A DNA stretch of 64,000 bases, taken from positions 100,900 to 164,899 of the forward strand of contig CAWJFP010000013.1 in the NCBI GenBank assembly GCA_963842155.1, given 5' to 3'. The notes below the pieces were generated by a model, which saw only the letters and a program-made list of their open reading frames with translations, had not been told where the DNA came from and ran no database searches. The position numbers and the translations under genes are program-made. This stretch comes from CAWJFP01 sp963842155 (GTDB lineage Bacteria; Pseudomonadota; Alphaproteobacteria; JACZXZ01). Below are positions 25,172 through 36,920 of the stretch, one piece after another; positions within the stretch are counted from its first letter, which is position 1, and every line of letters starts with the position of its first letter.

Positions 25172-26214
25172 GGCAGGGCGACGAGCGGCGCGCCGGGAGT
25201 GAGAACGCCGGCCGCGCGCCAGGGGTTCCGGGCGAGGCCGAGCCGCTCCGCCAGATCGAGCGCTGACCAGTAAAGCGGCACGGCACGACCCTTCACGACG
25301 GGCAGCGCCGCTGGGTCGAGCCCGGTCCAGGGCAGGAACGGATTGCGCCGCCCGAAGGCCCAGATTTCGATCCTGACGCCGGGCCGCGCGCTCCTGCCGC
25401 GGGCGTGGAAGCCGGCCATGTCGGCGACGACGAGCGTGTTCGCCGGCACGGCGAAGGCGCGCGGCTCGCCATAGCCGAGGCGACGCAGCTCCTCGAGCGA
25501 TATCCGGAACGAGCCTTCGGCGTTGTGGATGTCGGGGCTTTCGGCCGCCTCGATCGACGCACGCCGCTCCCAGGCAAGGCGCCGCCGCGTCAGCCGATGC
25601 GAGCCCGGCACATAGACGAACGGCCCCTCGTCGTCGGCAACGTCGGTAAGGAAGAGCCACGCCTTCATCGACGGGTGGAAGCTGTCGACATGGTAGTTGG
25701 TCTGCGGGTCCGGCGGGCCCGGTTGCGCATGGGAGAAGATGGTCTGGATATAGAGCATCGGCTCGAGCTCGAACGAGGCGGCATAGCTCAGGAGGCCGCG
25801 CCAGCGCGGGCTCGCCAGAAGCGCCGCGAGCCTGGGCAGGCGGGCAAGGGCGGCGCGGTCGAGCGCCAAGCGTCGCGTGACGGCGTCGCCCTGCGCCATC
25901 TCGCGGGCGGGTGCGGCGAAAGACAGCACCTCGCGGCGCAGGGCGGCGAAGTCCTGCTCGGGCAGGACGCCGCGCACCTCGACGAAACCGTCGCGGCGGA
26001 AGGTCGCCACCTCCGCGGGACGAATCAGGTGAGCGAGGCGCGTCCGCCGCCGTTCGGCCATGGCATGCGCGATACGCATCCGCACCACATGCAACCCCTT
26101 GCGGTTGAGCGCGGGGCTGCCGATGAGCGGATTGTCGCGGAAGGATTTCGCCTTGCTCGCCAGCGCGGCGAGATAGATCGGCGCGAGGAACCATGAGGCG
26201 GGGCGCGCGCTCAT
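25153..26214 (-). CDS. Phytanoyl-CoA dioxygenase (PhyH) family protein
   Basis: A Fe(II)/2-oxoglutarate-dependent dioxygenase fold of 353 residues. The iron ligands HxD are in NYHVDSFHPSMKAW and the distal His in ADMAGFHARG, followed by an Arg that could bind 2-oxoglutarate (RPGVRIEIW). ATG 26214 is chosen because it overlaps the stop of an 18-codon remnant ORF (ATGA), which suggests translational coupling; GTG/ATG 26238 is the alternative. It lies between atpC and the ferritin-like gene, both flanked by copies of the same leader. The substrate is unknown. Confidence 0.8.
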   Translation of the reverse strand: MSARPASWFLAPIYLAALASKAKSFRDNPLIGSPALNRKGLHVVRMRIAHAMAERRRTRLAHLIRPAEVATFRRDGFVEVRGVLPEQDFAALRREVLSFAAPAREMAQGDAVTRRLALDRAALARLPRLAALLASPRWRGLLSYAASFELEPMLYIQTIFSHAQPGPPDPQTNYHVDSFHPSMKAWLFLTDVADDEGPFVYVPGSHRLTRRRLAWERRASIEAAESPDIHNAEGSFRISLEELRRLGYGEPRAFAVPANTLVVADMAGFHARGRSARPGVRIEIWAFGRRNPFLPWTGLDPAALPVVKGRAVPLYWSALDLAERLGLARNPWRAAGVLTPGAPLVALPGAGAD

Positions 26215-26267
26215 CCCGCGCCCCGAGCGGATTTCCAACAGGTGTCGTCGAACGCCTTATGCGCCAT
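26211..26267 (-). pseudogene. 18-codon remnant of a ferritin-like gene start, coupled to the PhyH gene
   Basis: The ORF reads MAHKAFDDTCWKSARGAG and stops. Its first residues match the ferritin-like protein N-terminus (MAHWTLDDIPW: shared MAH, DD and a W). It begins in leader copy 2 and its stop overlaps ATG 26214 of the PhyH-like gene. It may now act as a leader peptide feeding ribosomes to the PhyH gene. Confidence 0.45.
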
Positions 26268-26406
26268 GCTCGGCCTCATGGGCCTTTCGCGACGGAGTTC
26301 CGCAGCTCGGCCCCTCAGGCGATGATAGAGCGCCGATGATAGTATGGTGAAGGGGCGGCCCGGATGTTGGCGCCGGCCTGGCCGCCGACTTCAATGCCCC
26401 GGCGCC
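26243..26406 (-). repeat. Duplicated leader, copy 2 (before the PhyH-like gene)
   Basis: Partner of 24991-25171. Landmarks shared in order: GTCGTC, GCGCCATGCT, GGCCT..GGCC, TTCCGC, TCAGGCG, GCGCCGATGA, GGTGAA/CGTGAA, GGGGC, CAAT..CCCCGGCGCCG. It contains the remnant ATG 26267 and the last codons of atpC. Confidence 0.75.
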
Positions 26407-26810
26407 GTGGCGGTGACCCGGATCTTGGTCTCGGCGGCGGCGATCCTCGCCAGCAGCAGCTCCCGCGCGACCTCGTCCGCGAGCGCGGCCAAATCCTCGC
26501 GCAACGCCTTCAGCTCTGCTTCGACGAGCGCGCGATCGATCTCCTCGAGCGGTATCGCCTCGCTCGCCAGGACGGTGCAGCGCTCGGGCGTCACCTCGGC
26601 ATAACCGCCGGCAACGAAGATGCGCCGCGCCAGCTGGCGGTTCGCGCCATAGACCGCGATCATGCCGGGCCGTACCATGGAGAGCAGCGGCGCGTGGCGC
26701 GGCAACGCGCCGAAGTCGCCCTCCACGCCCGGCACCACCACCATCTCCACCTGCTCGGAGAGCAGGAGGCGCTCGGGGCTCACCAACTCGAACAGAAGCG
26801 TCTCGGCCAT
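26391..26810 (-). CDS. atpC: ATP synthase F1 subunit epsilon
   Basis: The 139-residue epsilon subunit that regulates and couples F1. It has the N-terminal beta-sandwich (FELVSPERLLLSEQVEMVVVPGVEGDFG, APLLSMVRPGMIAVY) and a C-terminal helical hairpin (EIDRALVEAELKALREDLAAL). It is the last gene of atpHAGDC, 26 nt after atpD. Its 3' end lies in leader repeat copy 2. Confidence 0.95.
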   Translation of the reverse strand: MAETLLFELVSPERLLLSEQVEMVVVPGVEGDFGALPRHAPLLSMVRPGMIAVYGANRQLARRIFVAGGYAEVTPERCTVLASEAIPLEEIDRALVEAELKALREDLAALADEVARELLLARIAAAETKIRVTATAPGH

Positions 26811-26836
26811 CGCTCGTCCCTCGCCGTCCGTCGCCC

Positions 26837-28255
<1,419 letters not shown>

Positions 28256-28289
28256 GAATATCCTCCGTTCGTGACCCGGACGTGCGCCG

Positions 28290-29180
28290 CTACACGGCCT
28301 CGGCGCCCGAGATGATCTCGATGAGCTCTTTGGTGATCGCCGCCTGACGGGTGCGGTTGTAGTTGAGCGTGAGCCGGTTCAGCATGTCGCCCGCATTCCG
28401 CGTAGCGTTGTCCATCGCCGTCATCTGCGCGCCCTGGAAGCCGGCGTTGCTCTCGAGCAGCGCGCGATAGACCTGCACCGCGATGTTGCGCGGCAGGAGA
28501 TCGGCCAGGATCTCGTCCTCCTCGGGCTCGAACTCGTAGACCGCGGGCGTGCCGGGCTGGGCCGGCTCATCGCTTGCGCGCTCCGGCACGGCGAAGGGAA
28601 TGAGCTGCTGGCGCGTGACGATCTGGAGCATCGCCGAGCGGAAGCGGTTATAGACGATGGTGGCGGCGTCGAAATCTCCTGCCCGGAACATCGATGCGAT
28701 GCGGAGCGCGATCGCCTCGGCCTTCTCGAAGGTGACGCGCGGGCGGGCCCAATCCTGGATCGTCTCGACGATGTAGTCGCCGAACTCGCGCCTCAGCTGG
28801 TCGCGGCCCTTGCGCCCGATGCAGAGAATCTTCACGTTCTTGCCCGCGCCGAAAAGCTCGCGGATGAGGCGGCGCGACTCCCGCACCACCGAGGAGTTGA
28901 AGCTGCCGCAAAGGCCGCGGTCCGCCGTCATCACCACGACGAGATGGGTGTCGTCCTTGCCCGTGCCGGCCATCATCGGCGGCGCGCCGGGTCGGCCCTT
29001 CATGCTGACGGCGAGCGCGCGCAGCACTGCCTCCATGCGCTCGGCATAGGGCCGCGCCGCCTCCGCCTGCTCCTGCGCGCGGCGCAGCTTGGCCGCCGCG
29101 ACCATTTTCATGGCCGAGGTGATCTTGCGCGTCTGCTTGACGCTGTTGATGCGAATCCGGAGGCTCTTGAGGCTCGGCAT
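28290..29180 (-). CDS. atpG: ATP synthase F1 subunit gamma
   Basis: The rotor shaft, 296 residues. The N-terminal helix MPSLKSLRIRINSVKQTRKITSAMKMVAAAKLRRAQ and C-terminal helix (MTAMDNATRNAGDMLNRLTL, then YNRTRQAAITKELIEIISGA) are both typical. TADRGLCGSFNSSV is present. It lies between atpA and atpD with short gaps. Confidence 0.97.
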   Translation of the reverse strand: MPSLKSLRIRINSVKQTRKITSAMKMVAAAKLRRAQEQAEAARPYAERMEAVLRALAVSMKGRPGAPPMMAGTGKDDTHLVVVMTADRGLCGSFNSSVVRESRRLIRELFGAGKNVKILCIGRKGRDQLRREFGDYIVETIQDWARPRVTFEKAEAIALRIASMFRAGDFDAATIVYNRFRSAMLQIVTRQQLIPFAVPERASDEPAQPGTPAVYEFEPEEDEILADLLPRNIAVQVYRALLESNAGFQGAQMTAMDNATRNAGDMLNRLTLNYNRTRQAAITKELIEIISGAEAV

Positions 29181-29216
29181 CTGCTCGTGCTTCCCGCGTT
29201 CCCCGCACCGGCCGGA

Positions 29217-30745
<1,529 letters not shown>

Positions 30746-30746
<1 letters not shown>

Positions 30747-31306
30747 CAGCCGATACCTTTCATGGCGAGCCGGAGCTTCTGCAATTTGCTTTTGAGGGAG
30801 CTGTCGAACATGCGCGAGCCGATCCTGACGACGAGGCCGCCGAGCAGCGAGGGATCGACCTTGCAATCGAGCGAGACGGTCTTGCCCATGACCTTGGCGA
30901 GTTGGGCCTGGAGCGCCGTGGCCTGCGTATCGGCGAGCGGCGCGGCCGAGGAAACCTCGGCCGTGACTTCCCCGCGCCGGCTGGCCAAGGTCGCGAGATA
31001 GGCGTCGATGATCGCAGTGAGGGCGAAGAGCCGCCGGTTGCGCGCCACCAGTCCTACGAAATGCCGGGTGAGCGTGCTCAATCCCGCCTTCGCCAGCACA
31101 GCTTCCATGGCGCGGCCCTGCTCGTTCCGCGCGAGCAGCGGGCTGCGCACGAGGCGCTGCAGGTCGTCGCTCTCCAGCAGCATGGCGCGCATGGCACGCA
31201 GATCGTCGGCCACCGAATCGAGCGCCTTCCGCTCGTCGGCCAACTCGTAAACGGCGCTCGCATAACGCTCGGCGATGCCGGACACGCCTGTCGCTTCCGA
31301 AGCCAC
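30746..31306 (-). CDS. atpH: ATP synthase F1 subunit delta
   Basis: A 186-residue stator subunit that links F1 to the peripheral stalk. It has GIAERYASAVYELADERKAL at the N-terminus, FVGLVARNRRLFALTAIIDAYLA, and the C-terminal VDPSLLGGLVVRIGSRMFDSSLKSKLQKL, all typical. First gene of the operon; 238 nt separate it from the next upstream gene and probably hold the operon promoter, which I could not identify. Confidence 0.96.
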
Positions 31307-31544
31307 TTGCTCCGACCCTCGCGATGCCTCTGGAGGATCCGGGAATCCGGCCGCGGACCGGCCGATCCCGGTGAGTTACGCTTGTGGCGCGGCAATCCGC
31401 GCCTGCCCCTCGCGGGCGACGCTCGAACGCCCGAAAAGCGCGGGTTTCGTAACACACAAGACAGGCTTCCGCAACCTCGCGCAATGGGGTCCGGCTGCGT
31501 CGAATCGCCTCTGCGCGACGCCCCATAAGGCGCCGGGGAAGCCG

Positions 31545-32624
31545 CTATCCGCCGCTGCCCGCGCGGCCCTCCATCGCCGCGCGCGCGCGATAAACGGGGT
31601 TGCGGCGGAGGATGATCATGGCGAGCCCCGGCGCGAGCCGCTGGAGCAGGGAGCGAAGGCCGCGCTTCCAAGGCATGCCGAGGCGCGCGAGATCGCAAGC
31701 CACGCACCAGCCCTTGAGGGGACCGAGCCGGGGCGCGACCCGGAGCAGCTTGAGCTCGCGTGCATGCGCCGCGAGCGCGGCGCGGATTTTTGCCTCCCTT
31801 TCAGGCGGGAGACCGACCTTGCCCGCGAGGCGCCCGAGGTCCGCGCGCATGACTGTCACGGCGGCGAGCTGCTGGGCGAGATGCTTGCCGTACCAGCGGG
31901 CGAGCTCGCTCCCCGTCCAGCTCGGGCGAAGCGGGCCGCTGACATTGTCTAGATGCACCCGTCGCTGGACCAGAATCTCCGGGATGGCGGCCATTCGGCC
32001 GAGCAGCAACGCGCGCAAGGCGAGGATCAGGTCCTCGCTTTGCCAGGCGTCGGCGAGCGGGCCGAGCGCGAGCACCTCGCGGCGATAGGCGGCGATCGCG
32101 CCGGGTGGCCCGCCAAGCCCGCGCGCCAGCTGTTCGACCGTCCAGGCCTCGGCGTTCGGGCGGCTTGTCCCGACGGCGCCGGCGACCTCGGGGAGCGGAC
32201 GGCCTTGTGGATCGACCGGCGCGAAATGACAAACCACGCCCATGAGCGTCGCGCCCCCTCGCTCGAAGGCTTCGGCGACGCGGGCGGCACGGCTCGGCGC
32301 CGAGAGGTCGTCCGCGTCCGCGATCACCAGGATCGTCCCGCTCATCCGCTCGGCGATGCGCGTCAACTGCCCGCCCGGTCCGAGATTGCGCTCATTGCGA
32401 TAGAGCTGGACGCGGTGCGGTCCACGATAGGCGCCGAGGCGCCGCTCGGCGGTTTCGTATCCGCCGTCGCTCGAGCCGTCGTCGGCGACGAGGATCTCGA
32501 GGGGTCTGTAGGTCTGCGCGAAGGCGCATTCCAGCGCCGCCGCGATGAAGGCGGCGTTGTTGTAAAGGCGGATGGCGTAGGTGACGAGCGGCGGCGCGCC
32601 GCCGCGCTCTGCTTCGAGGGTCAC
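31545..32624 (-). CDS. Glycosyltransferase family 2 protein
   Basis: 359 residues from GTG 32624, which overlaps the stop of the upstream membrane-protein gene (GTGA). The GT-A core is clear: VTYAIRLYNNAAFIAAALECAFAQTY, EILVADDGSSDGGYE, LIADADDLSAP (DxD-like) and QSEDLILALRALLLG. The C-terminal 100 residues have no membrane segment. Substrates are unknown. Coupling to the membrane-protein gene suggests both act on an envelope glycan. Confidence 0.88.
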   Translation of the reverse strand: MTLEAERGGAPPLVTYAIRLYNNAAFIAAALECAFAQTYRPLEILVADDGSSDGGYETAERRLGAYRGPHRVQLYRNERNLGPGGQLTRIAERMSGTILVIADADDLSAPSRAARVAEAFERGGATLMGVVCHFAPVDPQGRPLPEVAGAVGTSRPNAEAWTVEQLARGLGGPPGAIAAYRREVLALGPLADAWQSEDLILALRALLLGRMAAIPEILVQRRVHLDNVSGPLRPSWTGSELARWYGKHLAQQLAAVTVMRADLGRLAGKVGLPPEREAKIRAALAAHARELKLLRVAPRLGPLKGWCVACDLARLGMPWKRGLRSLLQRLAPGLAMIILRRNPVYRARAAMEGRAGSGG

Positions 32625-33185
32625 GGCGCCTGCCCGAAGCGGCGCCGGACAGCGGCCGGATACCAGAGAGTGAAGAGGACCGCGCCTGCAAGCGCCGCGG
32701 TGACGACGACAATCAGCCACCAACCGGGCAGCAGCGGCCAACGCAGCCATGCGGCGGTCGTCGCCGCCATCGCGGCGAAGGCGGCGGCCCAGGCCCAGCT
32801 GATGCGGCGGTTCACCATGAGGAAGATTGGATTATCCCAGAGCTCGCGCGGCGTCCGCTCGCGCGCATAGGCAAGCGTGAAGGGCTTGCCCAGGGCAGAG
32901 CGAGATCAGCACGATCGCAAGCAGGGCCAGATCGCTTCCGATCCGCGCCGTCGCGAGGGTCAGGAGATCGGGCTCGAGCGTCGCCGACACTCCGGCCGCG
33001 AGGAAAAATACCGCCCCGCCGATATCGAGCAGCTTGGGCGCGCCATGCCGCGCGCCCCTGACTGCCAGGACAAGGGCGACTGCGAACGCCACCCAGGCGC
33101 CCATGGCGACGGAGGCCGAGGCGGCGAGGATCGCGAAAACGATCCAAGGCACGAAGGCAACGAGCATGCCCATCGTTCGCTCCAT
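32621..33185 (-). CDS. Polytopic membrane protein, frame interrupted by one extra base
   Basis: The N-terminal part (MERTMGMLVAFVPWIVFAILAASASV to GSDLALLAIVLISLC) and C-terminal part (LGKPFTLAYARERTPRELW, then MVNRRISWAWAAAFAAMAATT to RRRFGQAP) together make one protein with about six membrane helices. They lie in different frames, joined by removing one base near 32897 (minus strand CTCTGCCCTGGG, expected CTC GCC CTG GGC). The total is 565 nt, one over a multiple of three. Family not named. The stop overlaps the GTG of the GT2 gene. Confidence 0.72.
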
Positions 33186-33221
33186 GACAAGGGCCGCCGG
33201 CGGGGCAGGCCGGCGAAGACA

Positions 33222-35426
33222 TTATACGAAGCTATAGGGATCGATATCGATCTGGAGGCGCAAGGGCGGCGCGATCTTGACTTTGGCGAGCCAGTCGCGG
33301 AGCAGAGTTTGGACCTGGACGTTGCGCCGCGCCTTGAGCAGCAGGCGGCGACGATGCCGGCCGCGGAGGAGTGCCAACGGGGCCGGCGCCGGCCCCAGGA
33401 CCTCGACCTCGTCCGAGCGCGGCGCAGCGCGCCCCAGCGCTCTTGCCGCCCGATCGAGCTCGACCGAGTCCGGGCCGGAGAGGATCAGCGCGGCAAGGCG
33501 CCCGAACGGCGGCATTCCCGCCTTGCGCCGTTCCTCCGCCTCGGCCGCGAGGAAGCGCTCGCGCTCGCCGGAGACCAGCGCCTGCATCACCTGATGGTCG
33601 GGCAGATAGGTTTGGAGATAGACGCGCCCGGGGCGCTGCTCGCGTCCGGCGCGGCCCGCGACCTGGGTGAGGAGCTGGTAGGTGCGTTCGGCGGCGCGCA
33701 GATCGCCGCCATTGAGGCCGAGATCGGCATCGACGACGCCCACCAGCGTGAGCAGCGGAAAATGGTGGCCCTTGGCGATCACCTGGGTGCCGATCAGGAT
33801 ATCGATCTCGTGCTCGGCGATCTGGCGCATGAGCTCGGCCGTCTGCGAAGGCCCGCCGAGCGTGTCGCTGGTCACCACGGCGATACGCGCCTGCGGATGG
33901 AGGCTCGCCACCTCCTCGGCCAGCCGCTCGACCCCGGGGCCGCAAGCGGCGAAACTGCCCTGAGCCTGGCAGCTCGGACAATGCGCAGGCGGCGCCAGCG
34001 AATAGCCGCAATGATGGCATTGCAGCCGGCCGATCAGCCGATGCTCGACCAGCCAGGCCGTGCAACGCGGACATTGCAAGCGATGGCCGCAATGGCGGCA
34101 GAGCGTGAGAGGCGCATAGCCGCGGCGGTTCAGGAAGAGCACGGCCTGCTCTCCGGCCGCGAGCGTCTCGATCAACGCCTGGCGCAAGGTCGGCGAAAGC
34201 CAGGCCTGGGGCGGCGGCTGATCGCGCCGCATGTCGATCGCCTTGATCTCGGGCATCAGCGCGCCGCCATGCCGGTCGGGCAGCTCGAGCAAGCCGTAGC
34301 GGCCTTGCCGGACGTTCTCGATCGTCTCGAGCGAAGGCGTGGCGGAGACCAGCAGGATCGGATGCTCGCCGAGCCGCGCCCGCACCACCGCCATGTCGCG
34401 CGCATGGTAGATGACGCCGTCCTCCTGCTTGTAGGAAGCGTCATGCTCCTCGTCGACGACGATGAGGCCGAGGTCGGGAAAGGGCAGGAAGAGCGCGGAG
34501 CGCGCGCCGACCAGCACGGGCGCGCGTCCCTCGGCGACCGCGCGCCAGGCGATGCGGCGCTGCAGCTGGCTGAGATCGGAATGCCATTCCGCCGGAGGCA
34601 CGCCGAAGCGCCGCATGAAACGCTCGAGCCATTGCGCGGTGAGCGCTATCTCCGGCAGCAGCACGAGCGCCTGGCGCCCGGCGGCGAGCGTCGCCGCGAT
34701 CGCCTCGAAATAGACCTCCGTCTTGCCCGAGCCGGCCACGCCGTCGAGCAAGGTCACGCCGAAGCCGCCGGCGGCGATCTTCGCGCGCAAGGTGACGGCC
34801 GCCGCCGCTTGCGACTCGGAAAGGGTCACGCCCCTGCGCGACAGATCCGGCATGGCGAAAGGCGCGCGCGGCGCCACTGAGGTCGCGACCAGCGCGCCCG
34901 CATCGGCGAGGCTCCTGACCACGCTCATGCCGACGCCCGCCTCGCGCGCGAGCTCGCCGGGCAAGCGCGGCGGACCCTCGGCCACCAGCTCCAGCACGCG
35001 GCGGCGCGCGGGCGTGAGCCGCAAGCCTTCCCACTCGAAGGATGGCGGCGCCTTCAGGAAAGCCGGCTGGCGGCGCGGCGGCTCGAGCGCCTGCGGCGCG
35101 CTCATCGCCATGCGCAGCACCGCGCCGGGCGGCGAGAGCGTATATTGCGCGACCCAGTCGATGAAACGCCGCTCGACCTCGGGCAGCGGCGGCGCATCGA
35201 GCCGCTCGGCGACCGGCTTAAGCCGCCGGGCCTCGACCTCGCCCGTCGCCTCGCCCCAGACCACGCCCAGCACCTCGCGGGTCCCCAGCGGAACGATGAC
35301 GAAGTCGCCCGCTGCCGCGTCGAGCTCGCCGGGCAAGGCATAATCATAGGGCCCCGGCAAAGGCAATGGCAGAAGCACCGCGATTCTTCGCGCCGCCCTC
35401 GCCGCGATGGTGTTTTCCCGATCCAT
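33222..35426 (-). CDS. priA: Primosomal protein N' (replication restart helicase)
   Basis: 734 residues. The N-terminal 3'-DNA-binding domain (AVLLPLPLPGPYDYALP) is followed by Walker A (DGVAGSGKTEVYFEAI), the DEEH box (LIVVDEEHDASYKQEDG), SATPSLETIENV, the zinc-binding cysteine cluster (LCRHCGHRLQCPRC, QCHHCGYS and CPSCQA) and helicase motifs VI region (TQVAGRAGREQRPGRV). It reloads DnaB at stalled forks. The ends are intact. Divergent from the transaldolase-like gene. Confidence 0.97.
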   Translation of the reverse strand: MDRENTIAARAARRIAVLLPLPLPGPYDYALPGELDAAAGDFVIVPLGTREVLGVVWGEATGEVEARRLKPVAERLDAPPLPEVERRFIDWVAQYTLSPPGAVLRMAMSAPQALEPPRRQPAFLKAPPSFEWEGLRLTPARRRVLELVAEGPPRLPGELAREAGVGMSVVRSLADAGALVATSVAPRAPFAMPDLSRRGVTLSESQAAAAVTLRAKIAAGGFGVTLLDGVAGSGKTEVYFEAIAATLAAGRQALVLLPEIALTAQWLERFMRRFGVPPAEWHSDLSQLQRRIAWRAVAEGRAPVLVGARSALFLPFPDLGLIVVDEEHDASYKQEDGVIYHARDMAVVRARLGEHPILLVSATPSLETIENVRQGRYGLLELPDRHGGALMPEIKAIDMRRDQPPPQAWLSPTLRQALIETLAAGEQAVLFLNRRGYAPLTLCRHCGHRLQCPRCTAWLVEHRLIGRLQCHHCGYSLAPPAHCPSCQAQGSFAACGPGVERLAEEVASLHPQARIAVVTSDTLGGPSQTAELMRQIAEHEIDILIGTQVIAKGHHFPLLTLVGVVDADLGLNGGDLRAAERTYQLLTQVAGRAGREQRPGRVYLQTYLPDHQVMQALVSGERERFLAAEAEERRKAGMPPFGRLAALILSGPDSVELDRAARALGRAAPRSDEVEVLGPAPAPLALLRGRHRRRLLLKARRNVQVQTLLRDWLAKVKIAPPLRLQIDIDPYSFV

Positions 35427-35524
35427 TGGCTATAGAGTGTCCATCGGTTATAGAGTAGAGGGGGAGGCGGGCGGCGGCCAAGCGGCGGCAGCGAGCGCCT
35501 TAGATAAGGAAACGGCCGGCAGCC

Positions 35525-36217
35525 ATGAAATTCTTCATCGATAGCGCCGATCTCGCCGAGATCCGCGATCTTGCGGCGACCGGGCTCGTGGACGGCGTCA
35601 CCACCAATCCCTCGCTCGTCGCGAAATCGGGGCGCAACTTCTTCGACGTGATCCAGGAAATCTGCGCCATCGTCCCCGGCCCGGTGAGCGCCGAGGTGAC
35701 GGCGACCGACCATGCGACCATGCTGGCCGAGGGCCGACGCCTCGCGCGGCTCGCCAAGAACATCGCGGTCAAAGTGCCGCTGACGCCCGACGGGCTCAAG
35801 ACCTGCAAGGCTCTCGCCGACGAGGGCGGCATGGTCAATGTGACGCTCTGCTTCACCTCCGCCCAGGCCATTCTCGCCGCCAAGGCCGGCGCCGCCTTCG
35901 TCTCGCCCTTCGTCGGCCGACTCGACGACGTGGCGACCCCGGGCATGGAGGTGATCAAGGACATCGTCGAGATCTATCGCCGCTATCCCGCCTTCAAGAC
36001 CGAGGTGCTAGTGGCCTCGGTGCGCAATCCGCTCCATGTCGTGGAGGCGGCGCGGCTCGGCGCCCATGTGGCGACCTTGCCGCCTTCCGTGCTGCGCCAG
36101 CTTTTCATCCATCCGCTGACCGAGAAGGGCCTCGCCCAGTTCCTCGCCGATTGGGCCAAGACGGGCCAATCGATCCTTGGGCCCGAGCAGGGGCCGCGCG
36201 CCGTTGCGCAAGCCTAG
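35525..36217 (+). CDS. Transaldolase / fructose-6-phosphate aldolase family
   Basis: A 230-residue short transaldolase (TalC/FSA type). It has MKFFIDSADLAEI, GVTTNPSLVAKSG, the Schiff-base Lys83 in NIAVKVPLTPDGLK, and FVSPFVGRLDD. Members of this length are either transaldolases or fructose-6-phosphate aldolases; the sequence alone does not settle which. The stop overlaps the start region of the DUF484 gene. Confidence 0.92.
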   Translation: MKFFIDSADLAEIRDLAATGLVDGVTTNPSLVAKSGRNFFDVIQEICAIVPGPVSAEVTATDHATMLAEGRRLARLAKNIAVKVPLTPDGLKTCKALADEGGMVNVTLCFTSAQAILAAKAGAAFVSPFVGRLDDVATPGMEVIKDIVEIYRRYPAFKTEVLVASVRNPLHVVEAARLGAHVATLPPSVLRQLFIHPLTEKGLAQFLADWAKTGQSILGPEQGPRAVAQA

Positions 36218-36920
36218 CGAGCAAGCCGACCGGGCGGAGGAGCCGGGCCTCGCCGAGGCTCAGGTGCTCGATTACCTCGCGGCGCATCCCGACTTCATGG
36301 GCAAGCATGTCGAGCTCCTGGCAGGGCTCGAGCCCGAGCGACGCAGCGGCGATCGCGTGGTCGATCTGCAGCGCTTCCTCGTCGAGCGGCTGCGGCGGCG
36401 CGCCGACAAGCTCCAGGGCGAGCGCGATCGGCTCATCGCGCTGGCGCGGCTCAACGTCAAGAGCCAGGCGCGCGTGCATCGCGCGGTACTGTCCTTGATG
36501 TGCGCGCCGAGCTTCGAGCATCTCATCCAGTCGGCGACCATCGATCTCCCCGCCTTTCTCGGCCTCGACGCGGCGAGCCTCTGCATCGAATCGGCAGAGG
36601 AATCGGCGCCGGGCGGCGAGGCGCAAGGAGTGCGTCTCTTGGAGCCGGGCACGGTCGACCGCATCCTGGGACGGGAGCGCGACATGCTGCTGCATGCCGA
36701 AGCGCCGGGCGAACGCGCGGTCTTCGGCCCGGCGGCGAGCCTCGTGCGCTCGGACGCGCTGCTGCGGCTCCGCATCAGCTCCGCCGTACCCGTCGGCCTC
36801 CTCGCGCTGGGCAGCCGCAAGAGCCAGCGTTTCCATCCCGGCCAGGGCACCGAGCTCCTGGGCTTCCTCGCTCGCGCGCTCGAGTGCAGCGTTCGGGGAT
36901 GGCTCGACCTGCCGCGCTGA
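36204..36920 (+). CDS. DUF484 family protein
   Basis: A GAF-like DUF484 protein, about 238 residues, normally encoded next to xerC as here. It has VLDYLAAHPDFMGKHVELLAGL, then VVDLQRFLVERLRRRADKLQGE, a middle GAF-like segment, and VPVGLLALGSRKSQRFHPGQGTELLGFLARAL. No ATG fits the start; TTG 36204 (or TTG 36177) is likely, overlapping the upstream aldolase stop by 14 nt. It overlaps xerC at its own stop. Function unknown; a regulatory role is inferred from the fold. Confidence 0.85.
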   Translation: MRKPSEQADRAEEPGLAEAQVLDYLAAHPDFMGKHVELLAGLEPERRSGDRVVDLQRFLVERLRRRADKLQGERDRLIALARLNVKSQARVHRAVLSLMCAPSFEHLIQSATIDLPAFLGLDAASLCIESAEESAPGGEAQGVRLLEPGTVDRILGRERDMLLHAEAPGERAVFGPAASLVRSDALLRLRISSAVPVGLLALGSRKSQRFHPGQGTELLGFLARALECSVRGWLDLPR

